Source: Heliocidaris erythrogramma (Eukaryota; Echinodermata; Echinoidea; Camarodonta; Echinometridae). Taken from it: a stretch of 64,000 nucleotides of DNA. The notes under the pieces were generated by a model. It searched no databases. It was not told where the DNA came from and saw only the letters and a program-made list of their open reading frames with translations. Each line of letters begins with the position of its first letter. Within the stretch, counting starts at the first letter, position 1. This document shows positions 42,201 to 54,200 of this stretch, one piece after another. Both the position numbers and the translations under genes were made by a program. Location: contig CM046870.1 in assembly GCA_025617745.1 (NCBI GenBank), forward strand, positions 10,716,410 through 10,780,409, read 5' to 3'.

Positions 42201-45200
42201 CACTTTATTGTATCAAGATATGATCACTATTAATATAGTATGAAGAGATCACATGTCGAATATCAATGATGTAAGTGTGCCATTAAGTGCTATCTTCATC
42301 TTCTCTTTCTACCAACTTATTGTTGGAGATTGTAAACTTCAGTGCTGCTCCTTATTTCTTTTCTTCGGACTAAGAGAATGTTTCAAACTTTACAAACACC
42401 CAAACTCTGACACTTCAAATTGATATGAAGCTTGAAATAATAGCCCCATCGTCTTCTCTCACATTAAGGTAATACTACAGAAATGGCGGTATAATAATAT
42501 TTTCTGCAATATACCCCTACCCCATTTTATGTATCATACTGTACTCTTGTCGCTTTTCATTTCTTTCCTCGTGATATAAAGAGCAAGTTAGAAATGTTTC
42601 AAAGATCCAAACTTTTCAATCTTGAAATGATTTAACATTTTAACGGCTATCTCATCACTTCTCTCATATTCAACAGAAACAACCGAAAAGGGTGACACCG
42701 GTACGTATGAATACCAAGATGCAAATATTTCAATTCGATTTAAAGTGAAAATAATAGGAACTCTAGCATCAAGCATTGTACAAATCTTTTTTTAAGGCGG
42801 AAAATGATACCTTAATTGGCCCCTTCCCAGATCAGCCTGTCAAATTTGTTAATATAAGCAATATTTGGCCAGAGTGTGAATGTGTAAATCAGGAATTCAA
42901 ATTCAATACATTGAACGGAAATATTGGACGCTTTAAAGCGTACCGAAGGCTTAGCTGTAAGCAAAATGTGCCATATACAAAACATTGGTTAACAATAGTT
43001 ATTTCTTGTTTAGAATTGAAGTAAAAGGCATCTTGCATGTTCCAAGTTTTTACATTTCGAGTAGAACGTGTTGTCTGGAAAAGTACTGATTCAAAGGCTT
43101 TCACAAAGAATTGATGTCATATTACGCATGAGTATGGTGTCTGCAACAGAAGCTAAGGTTTTCGTGCATCATTAAAGGCATGTTGCACTCATAAGATTTG
43201 GGAAGTGGGGAGGTTGGGATGTTGGACCGTCGCGAAATTTATAAAGCTCAGCAGTCAAAATTACTCTAATTTCTTTAAACAACATGTTTCCAAAGATCTT
43301 CAGCTGATATTTCTATTGATGGCTTTTCTTTCATTTGTATTGCCCTCTTATCACAGAAACTACGACCACTAAGGTCCGAACAACGGCTGTGACTACACCC
43401 ACAACATCGACCGCTGAGGTTACCACAATGACAACAACAACTATGGGCCAAACATCGCCTGGTATGAATGACAGCTTCTGTGAAGTTTTCGTCTACCTCA
43501 TTACAATTATGACTAATAACATAAATTCAAGTGATAACATACACCTCAGCTTTTCAGTCTCTTGGATGATATGCTTCTATGTGCCCAAGTTAGAGATCAG
43601 CGTTGAATTCGATGATATGTAGCCACTTCTCCATATAATCCACAGACCTATCTCATAATCTAGGGCTCTATAAATACTTGAACCTCATTTTGCTCTGTTG
43701 GGTTTTCTGATTTTCTATCCTACCGTACTCCGCAAACGCAAATGCGGGATAACTGGAAAGTTTCCATTGCGCTGATAATCATAAGAACTCTATACCTCTT
43801 TTCTTTTCCGTGACATTTGATATCGTGCCAGGTGACTGTGCGCTACAACTTGGCGATGGTGAAGGAGACGATCCAGTGATCACCCTTAAAACATCAGACA
43901 TGTCCCAACCGACTGAAGGTCAAAACATTACACTTCAACAAGGGAACACACCGATCACTGCTCGCTTCGGAAGTAGCGATCCTCTATACGTAGTCCGGAC
44001 CACAGTGACCGCAGTCACAATCGATTTTACACAGGGAGGTATGAATTTCCCTCCCAAAGAGATTTCTGTCACCGACATCACTCGACCAGATGGAACGAGA
44101 GCAGATAATATAACTTCAGTTAACTCAACTGCCCCAACTAGCGGAATGTTTATACTTGAGCCATTCATCATGGAACCCGTTACCAGTTTCGTCATCACCG
44201 TTGAGGATGATTCTCTCACCGAGGGCCCAGTTGACGTTAAGGTCCTATTTAGAGGCTGCATCAAATCAGGTGAATGGCACTTTCCTTCATGAAATTGTTT
44301 CCGTCGAATACGCCAGATCTGCAATACCAACTCCACAATTATAATTCTGGTCTGATACCACGCACCAGATGTCCATGTTTCATACCACTACAACTGTCTG
44401 CACTGAATTTTTCCCACTGTCATGACCGTTTACACGTACGAGGATATAAAATAAAGTGAAAATTCATGTACGATCCTTTGCTCCTGCTTCGCTCAGGCTA
44501 TTCCAATAACTAAAACATTCCAACATTACTAGGTGAAATAATGGAGTTTTGCCTTCCCTAGACGACAATGAATCATTTTATTTGCCTGCCAGAACTAATG
44601 ATAATCATGTTTTAAAATCCTGCATTGAAATACAGAGCGTGTAACTACTGTGACGACGACAAGTGTTGCTACCACCACCACCCCAGCAACTCCTACTACT
44701 CCAACTACCACGGCAACGGAAGAAATCACGACAACAGTCACAACAGGTATACCTCTATTCCTTATCCAACTGTTCACTTTATTGTATCAAGATATGATCA
44801 CTATTAATATAGTATGAAGAGATCACATGTCGAATATCAATGATGTAAGTGTGCCATTAAGTGCTATCTTCATCTTCTCTTTCTACCAACTTATTGTTGG
44901 AGATTGTAAACTTCAGTGCTGCTCCTTATTTCTTTTCTTCGGACTAAGAGAATGTTTCAAACTTTACAAACACCCAAACTCTGACACTTCAAATTGATAT
45001 GAAGCTTGAAATAATAGCCCCATCGTCTTCTCTCACATTAAGGTAATACTACAGAAATGGCGGTATAATAATATTTTCTGCAATATACCCCTACCCCATT
45101 TTATGTATCATACTGTACTCTTGTCGCTTTTCATTTCTTTCCTCGTGATATAAAGAGCAAGTTAGAAATGTTTCAAAGATCCAAACTTTTCAATCTTGAA

Positions 45201-48200
45201 ATGATTTAACATTTTAACGGCTATCTCATCACTTCTCTCATATTCAACAGAAACAACCGAAAAGGGTGACACCGGTACGTATGAATACCAAGATGCAAAT
45301 ATTTCAATTCGATTTAAAGTGAAAATAATAGGAACTCTAGCATCAAGCATTGTACAAATCTTTTTTTAAGGCGGAAAATGATACCTTAATTGGCCCCTTC
45401 CCAGATCAGCCTGTCAAATTTGTTAATATAAGCAATATTTGGCCAGAGTGTGAATGTGTAAATCAGGAATTCAAATTCAATACATTGAACGGAAATATTG
45501 GACGCTTTAAAGCGTACCGAAGGCTTAGCTGTAAGCAAAATGTGCCATATACAAAACATTGGTTAACAATAGTTATTTCTTGTTTAGAATTGAAGTAAAA
45601 GGCATCTTGCATGTTCCAAGTTTTTACATTTCGAGTAGAACGTGTTGTCTGGAAAAGTACTGATTCAAAGGCTTTCACAAAGAATTGATGTCATATTACG
45701 CATGAGTATGGTGTCTGCAACAGAAGCTAAGGTTTTCGTGCATCATTAAAGGCATGTTGCACTCATAAGATTTGGGAAGTGGGGAGGTTGGGATGTTGGA
45801 CCGTCGCGAAATTTATAAAGCTCAGCAGTCAAAATTACTCTAATTTCTTTAAACAACATGTTTCCAAAGATCTTCAGCTGATATTTCTATTGATGGCTTT
45901 TCTTTCATTTGTATTGCCCTCTTATCACAGAAACTACGACCACTAAGGTCCGAACAACGGCTGTGACTACACCCACAACATCGACCGCTGAGGTTACCAC
46001 AATGACAACAACAACTATGGGCCAAACATCGCCTGGTATGAATGACAGCTTCTGTGAAGTTTTCGTCTACCTCATTACAATTATGACTAATAACATAAAT
46101 TCAAGTGATAACATACACCTCAGCTTTTCAGTCTCTTGGATGATATGCTTCTATGTGCCCAAGTTAGAGATCAGCGTTGAATTCGATGATATGTAGCCAC
46201 TTCTCCATATAATCCACAGACCTATCTCATAATCTAGGGCTCTATAAATACTTGAACCTCATTTTGCTCTGTTGGGTTTTCTGATTTTCTATCCTACCGT
46301 ACTCCGCAAACGCAAATGCGGGATAACTGGAAAGTTTCCATTGCGCTGATAATCATAAGAACTCTATACCTCTTTTCTTTTCCGTGACATTTGATATCGT
46401 GCCAGGTGACTGTGCGCTACAACTTGGCGATGGTGAAGGAGACGATCCAGTGATCACCCTTAAAACATCAGACATGTCCCAACCGACTGAAGGTCAAAAC
46501 ATTACACTTCAACAAGGGAACACACCGATCACTGCTCGCTTCGGAAGTAGCGATCCTCTATACGTAGTCCGGACCACAGTGACCGCAGTCACAATCGATT
46601 TTACACAGGGAGGTATGAATTTCCCTCCCAAAGAGATTTCTGTCACCGACATCACTCGACCAGATGGAACGAGAGCAGATAATATAACTTCAGTTAACTC
46701 AACTGCCCCAACTAGCGGAATGTTTATACTTGAGCCATTCATCATGGAACCCGTTACCAGTTTCGTCATCACCGTTGAGGATGATTCTCTCACCGAGGGC
46801 CCAGTTGACGTTAAGGTCCTATTTAGAGGCTGCATCAAATCAGGTGAATGGCACTTTCCTTCATGAAATTGTTTCCGTCGAATACGCCAGATCTGCAATA
46901 CCAACTCCACAATTATAATTCTGGTCTGATACCACGCACCAGATGTCCATGTTTCATACCACTACAACTGTCTGCACTGAATTTTTCCCACTGTCATGAC
47001 CGTTTACACGTACGAGGATATAAAATAAAGTGAAAATTCATGTACGATCCTTTGCTCCTGCTTCGCTCAGGCTATTCCAATAACTAAAACATTCCAACAT
47101 TACTAGGTGAAATAATGGAGTTTTGCCTTCCCTAGACGACAATGAATCATTTTATTTGCCTGCCAGAACTAATGATAATCATGTTTTAAAATCCTGCATT
47201 GAAATACAGAGCGTGTAACTACTGTGACGACGACAAGTGTTGCTACCACCACCACCCCAGCAACTCCTACTACTCCAACTACCACGGCAACGGAAGAAAT
47301 CACGACAACAGTCACAACAGGTATACCTCTATTCCTTATCCAACTGTTCACTTTATTGTATCAAGATATGATCACTATTAATATAGTATGAAGAGATCAC
47401 ATGTCGAATATCAATGATGTAAGTGTGCCATTAAGTGCTATCTTCATCTTCTCTTTCTACCAACTTATTGTTGGAGATTGTAAACTTCAGTGCTGCTCCT
47501 TATTTCTTTTCTTCGGACTAAGAGAATGTTTCAAACTTTACAAACACCCAAACTCTGACACTTCAAATTGATATGAAGCTTGAAATAATAGCCCCATCGT
47601 CTTCTCTCACATTAAGGTAATACTACAGAAATGGCGGTATAATAATATTTTCTGCAATATACCCCTACCCCATTTTATGTATCATACTGTACTCTTGTCG
47701 CTTTTCATTTCTTTCCTCGTGATATAAAGAGCAAGTTAGAAATGTTTCAAAGATCCAAACTTTTCAATCTTGAAATGATTTAACATTTTAACGGCTATCT
47801 CATCACTTCTCTCATATTCAACAGAAACAACCGAAAAGGGTGACACCGGTACGTATGAATACCAAGATGCAAATATTTCAATTCGATTTAAAGTGAAAAT
47901 AATAGGAACTCTAGCATCAAGCATTGTACAAATCTTTTTTTAAGGCGGAAAATGATACCTTAATTGGCCCCTTCCCAGATCAGCCTGTCAAATTTGTTAA
48001 TATAAGCAATATTTGGCCAGAGTGTGAATGTGTAAATCAGGAATTCAAATTCAATACATTGAACGGAAATATTGGACGCTTTAAAGCGTACCGAAGGCTT
48101 AGCTGTAAGCAAAATGTGCCATATACAAAACATTGGTTAACAATAGTTATTTCTTGTTTAGAATTGAAGTAAAAGGCATCTTGCATGTTCCAAGTTTTTA

Positions 48201-51200
48201 CATTTCGAGTAGAACGTGTTGTCTGGAAAAGTACTGATTCAAAGGCTTTCACAAAGAATTGATGTCATATTACGCATGAGTATGGTGTCTGCAACAGAAG
48301 CTAAGGTTTTCGTGCATCATTAAAGGCATGTTGCACTCATAAGATTTGGGAAGTGGGGAGGTTGGGATGTTGGACCGTCGCGAAATTTATAAAGCTCAGC
48401 AGTCAAAATTACTCTAATTTCTTTAAACAACATGTTTCCAAAGATCTTCAGCTGATATTTCTATTGATGGCTTTTCTTTCATTTGTATTGCCCTCTTATC
48501 ACAGAAACTACGACCACTAAGGTCCGAACAACGGCTGTGACTACACCCACAACATCGACCGCTGAGGTTACCACAATGACAACAACAACTATGGGCCAAA
48601 CATCGCCTGGTATGAATGACAGCTTCTGTGAAGTTTTCGTCTACCTCATTACAATTATGACTAATAACATAAATTCAAGTGATAACATACACCTCAGCTT
48701 TTCAGTCTCTTGGATGATATGCTTCTATGTGCCCAAGTTAGAGATCAGCGTTGAATTCGATGATATGTAGCCACTTCTCCATATAATCCACAGACCTATC
48801 TCATAATCTAGGGCTCTATAAATACTTGAACCTCATTTTGCTCTGTTGGGTTTTCTGATTTTCTATCCTACCGTACTCCGCAAACGCAAATGCGGGATAA
48901 CTGGAAAGTTTCCATTGCGCTGATAATCATAAGAACTCTATACCTCTTTTCTTTTCCGTGACATTTGATATCGTGCCAGGTGACTGTGCGCTACAACTTG
49001 GCGATGGTGAAGGAGACGATCCAGTGATCACCCTTAAAACATCAGACATGTCCCAACCGACTGAAGGTCAAAACATTACACTTCAACAAGGGAACACACC
49101 GATCACTGCTCGCTTCGGAAGTAGCGATCCTCTATACGTAGTCCGGACCACAGTGACCGCAGTCACAATCGATTTTACACAGGGAGGTATGAATTTCCCT
49201 CCCAAAGAGATTTCTGTCACCGACATCACTCGACCAGATGGAACGAGAGCAGATAATATAACTTCAGTTAACTCAACTGCCCCAACTAGCGGAATGTTTA
49301 TACTTGAGCCATTCATCATGGAACCCGTTACCAGTTTCGTCATCACCGTTGAGGATGATTCTCTCACCGAGGGCCCAGTTGACGTTAAGGTCCTATTTAG
49401 AGGCTGCATCAAATCAGGTGAATGGCACTTTCCTTCATGAAATTGTTTCCGTCGAATACGCCAGATCTGCAATACCAACTCCACAATTATAATTCTGGTC
49501 TGATACCACGCACCAGATGTCCATGTTTCATACCACTACAACTGTCTGCACTGAATTTTCCCACTGTCATGACCGTTTACACGTACGAGGATATAAAATA
49601 AAGTGAAAATTCATGTACGATCCTTTGCTCCTGCTTCGCTCAGGCTATTCCAATAACTAAAACATTCCAACATTACTAGGTGAAATAATGGAGTTTTGCC
49701 TTCCCTAGACGACAATGAATCATTTTATTTGCCTGCCAGAACTAATGATAATCATGTTTTAAAATCCTGCATTGAAATACAGAGCGTGTAACTACTGTGA
49801 CGACGACAAGTGTTGCTACCACCACCACCCCAGCAACTCCTACTACTCCAACTACCACGGCAACGGAAGAAATCACGACAACAGTCACAACAGGTATACC
49901 TCTATTCCTTATCCAACTGTTCACTTTATTGTATCAAGATATGATCACTATTAATATAGTATGAAGAGATCACATGTCGAATATCAATGATGTAAGTGTG
50001 CCATTAAGTGCTATCTTCATCTTCTCTTTCTACCAACTTATTTTTGGAGATTGTAAACTTCAGTGCTGCTCCTTATTTCTTTTCTTCGGACTAAGAGAAT
50101 GTTTCAAACTTTACAAACACCCAAACTCTGACACTTCAAATTGATATGAAGCTTGAAATAATAGCCCCATCGTCTTCTCTCACATTAAGGTAATACTACA
50201 GAAATGGCGGTATAATAATATTTTCTGCAATATACCCCTACCCCATTTTATGTATCATACTGTACTCTTGTCGCTTTTCATTTCTTTCCTCGTGATATAA
50301 AGAGCAAGTTAGAAATGTTTCAAAGATCCAAACTTTTGAATTTTGAAATGGTTTAACATATTAACGGCTATCTCATCACTTCTCTCATATTCAACAGAAA
50401 CAACCGAAAAGGGTGACACCGGTACGTATGAATACCAAGATGCAAATATTTCAGTTCGATTTAAAGTGAAAATAATAGGAACTCTAGCATCAAGCATTGT
50501 ACAAATCTTTTTTTAAGGCGGAAAATGATACCTTAATTGGCCCCTTCCCAGATCAGCCTGTCAAATTTGTTAATATAAGCAATATTTGGCAAGAGTGTGA
50601 ATATGTAAATCAGGAATTCAAATTCAATACATTGAACGGAAATATTGGACGCTTTAAAGTGTATCGAAGGCTTAGCTGTAAGCAAAATGCTCCCCACACT
50701 TTGAAAGGCGCTTTGTCAATGCCTTAATTATTAAAAACCGATGTCTAATCCATACATATACATGGAAGAGAGGACCCCCTCCTCATCCATACACCCAACA
50801 CACTCTCACATACATACACACATAAATATCCAGATCCACTCGTTTCTCAACTCCTTTTTGGAGACCTATATAATGCTTGCCCTTTATCTCAAGTTCCAAC
50901 AATCGTCCATTTGGGGGAGCTGAGGGGTAAGTTGTGCGGGGAGGGGGGGGGGGGGGGGGGCGATTGTCGTAGGGGGTAGTTGTTAGTTTAGGGGGGGGGG
51001 GTTGGTAGTTGCCCGGATACGGGCTTATAAATTGCTGTGAGAAATTTGTTTTTGTTTTTATTTTGGGGTGGGATATCAAGCCCTCTATATAGAAATATTT
51101 TCATAATATGTGATTTTAGTAAAGTACAATTTATTTATCTACCGTTCTTACAGTGTGCCCCTGTTTATGGCCATGGGCGTGGGAATGAAGTATGCCCTCC

Positions 51201-54200
51201 CACGGTTTTTTTTTCCTTGAGTGATAATCACCTTTCAGAGCATTTGAGTGTGGTTTCATTGTAATTACTTACCCTGATAGCAGAAAGTGGTAAAAATTAC
51301 GTGATATTTACGTCGTGGTTTTCGTCTTTTTTACGTCCTGTAATTACGTCAATAAGACGACAACTTGCACCAACGCAAGACGTCAAGAGGACGTCTTATT
51401 TTGACGTCATCTGTACACTGTAAAAACTGAAGTGCATGCTGTATATAGCATTTTTAAGGGGAATGCATAGGGACTGCACTCAGAGTGCTATTGAATGCAC
51501 ACAGCGTGCTATTTCAGCACTTTCACGGGAGTTGGACCGGCTCCTTAAACTGCTAAACATTCATAAAAAAAAAAAGATTTGGGCGAGCTTCGAACCAGGG
51601 TCCGCTGATCGAGAATTGCTGACATTGCCGCTAGACTAACTCACATTGTACGATTTAGAGCAGATCATATTGTTACATAGTGAATTTACGACACAACATA
51701 GTTCATGTTATCTACTTGACTCCCATGACTAAACTGGATTGCAAGAAGCATTCGTTAGTCCATCGGTAACGTCAGCGCCTCTCAATCAGCGGAACCTGGT
51801 TCGAGGCTCGCCACGGTCACATTTTTTTTTGCTGGTAAATTAGCACACTACAAGTGCTATAAACAGCATTTCAGGTGCAGTCACTATACGTGCCCCTAAA
51901 AGTAGCACTTTAGTTTTTACAGTGTACAAGACGTAGAGATGACGTCAAAATAAGACGTCCTCTTGACGTCTTGCGTTGGTGCAAGTTGTCGTCTTATTGA
52001 CGTAATTACAGGACGTAAAAAAGACGAAAACCGCGACGTAAATATCACTTCATTTTTAACACTTTTTGCTATCAGGGAAGAGGAATGACGACGTAGGGAT
52101 GACGTAAAAATAAGACGTCCTCTTGACGTCTTGCGTTGGTGCAAGTTGTCGTCATATTGACGTAATTACAGGACGTAAAAAATACGAAAACCACGACGTA
52201 AATATCACGTCATTTTTTAACACTTTCTGCTATCAGGGAACTTGCTTAATTTCATTATTTTCTTTGAAATCTTTATTTCGGTCTTCCTAATCATAATCTA
52301 AACAAAAGTCATGACAAAAATTATGACCATGTTGATCGATCATGATCCTATGAATAATAATCATCATGGTCCTCCTCCTCCTGATCATATTATTTGATCA
52401 TGTCATTTATTGAACGTGATTTATTGCAGGGGGGGGGGGGTCTTTGATGATACAGGCTAATCCAACAGGCCATCCCCCCTCCTGAACTATTTGGGAAATA
52501 TATCACACATCCTCCCCCTCCTGGGATTGATACCCATGCTTCCATAGCATTTAACCCTTTCAATCCCAAATTATGGTGAAATGTTCAGATATGTTCTGTG
52601 ATTTTTTTCTGCACTATTTTCATACTAAATATGACAGAATTTTTTTAAAAAGTGGAAAAAAATGTAGTGTTAATTAAATCACTGAATAGGGACTCAAAAG
52701 TCCCATCAGACAGGAAAGGGGTGAAGAATGCATGGCATTGTTTTACAAACAAGCTTAGTCTGATCTGGGACTGAAAAGTACCGTCGGCCTTGAAAGGGTT
52801 AAAATATAAATTCTACTAATCATGCTAATAGAACCGTCATTTATGAACTCCCCTCTTGAAAAAAAGTGCAGGGTATACATGTGTATATTGTATCCTGACA
52901 ACTACCCCCGGGTCAATTCCCCCCGGACAACTACCCCCTTAGCTCAACTACCCCCAGGACATCTCTTCCTAATGTTCGTTCATATTTTCATCCTTTTATC
53001 TATTCTTCTGTCCTAAACTTAATCTTTCTGATCTGTTTTCCCTAACTTTCCTTATGTTTTTCTTTGTTTTAGTATCATTTTATCTTTGTCTTTCCTTTAA
53101 TTTGTCCCCTTCATCTTTACTTCTATCCTTCCCTTCGTCTCTCTCTTTATTTTCATCTTTCTCTTTTCTTTCCTTCTTTGCTTATGTTATTCTTTGTTTT
53201 GGGCTTTCTTTCATCTTCTCTTTCTGTCCTTTGTTATGTTATTCTTTGTTTTGATCTTTCTTCATCTTCTCTTGTTGTCTTCTTTCATGTTCTTTTATGT
53301 TTTTATCTTTCTTTGTTCTTCTCTTTCTGTATTTTGATCTTTCTTGGGGTTTTTTTTTTTGTCCTTTTATCATCTTGTCTTCTTTCTCTCCTTATGCTTT
53401 CCTTTATCGCTTCCTTCTTTCATCTCTTTCATCTCTTCGTTGCCCGTAATGAGGTGATAGTCGAGCGAATATTGCTCTTCTCAAAATCCTCAAGGGGCTG
53501 CAGCCTATATCCCCCTCCAAGTTATCTACGGTGTTGTACAAGCTAGGGAGCCAAGCGATTTCTGGGGGGGGGGGGGGCATTTTTAAGCTGCTAAAATGTC
53601 ATTTCTTATTCGATGCAGTGGCGGATTTAGAGGGGGGGGGGCACATCCGGCCCGTGCCCCACCCCCTTTTTTTAAACGTGCCCCCTTTTAGAATGAAAAC
53701 TTTTTTTAATTTTGTTTTGGCTTGTCAGGGAATTATGGAGGGAACCTGGACCCCCATAACCCTCCCCCCCCCCCCCCCCCCCCCATTAAGCGAGCAACTT
53801 TTAGAGAGCTGGTGAGAACCCAAAAATACGGGTCTCTCTTTTCCAATAGTTGACAAACCTGCATTTGTGTGCCCCTCCCCCCCCCCCCCCCTTTATACAA
53901 AACCCTGGATCCGCCCCTGATTCGATGTACCAAGGAAATTCACAAATGACGACTGCGATCTAGGCCAAGATCCAACTACTGAACATTGATAAAAGTCCCT
54001 TTCTCACTTATTTCTCAAATGGGTGCACAACACTGACGGAACAAGTGAGAAATAATCAAAGAATTTAGGAAGGCCACCGGAAGTTTTTTTTTTTTTCAAA
54101 TGTATATAGAACATATGAAAATCCGATTTTATTATGCTTTAACATAATTATACTGAGGTATATAAAATATTGAAGAAAAAAAAAACAGGGGCGTAACTAG

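Larger units (their letters stand above)
10111..50689 (+). repeat. Tandem array of a 2,574-bp exon-bearing unit, about 15.8 copies
   Basis: The period is read from the spacing of exon A: 10371, 12945, 15518, 18092, then every 2,574 bp to 48980. Homology starts in the D-A intron near 10111 and ends in the C-D intron near 50689. Each unit has 678 exonic and about 1,896 intronic bases (introns of about 366, 504, 657 and 369 bp). Units 4-15 show no difference that I noticed by eye, introns included. Unit 1 has two amino-acid changes in A, units 2 and 3 have variant D exons or D-A introns, and unit 16 has a 1-bp deletion near 49556 plus a cluster of changes after 50330. This points to recent expansion and homogenisation. 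The exact copy number depends on the assembly being right. Confidence 0.95.

Noticed and set aside
10111..50689. CRISPR-like or other prokaryotic repeat array
   Set aside because: The unit is 2.6 kb with eukaryotic splice sites and coding exons; there are no short repeats with unique spacers.
53054..53546. Phe/Leu/Ser-rich frames suggesting a membrane protein
   Set aside because: Translation of a pyrimidine-rich low-complexity tract.
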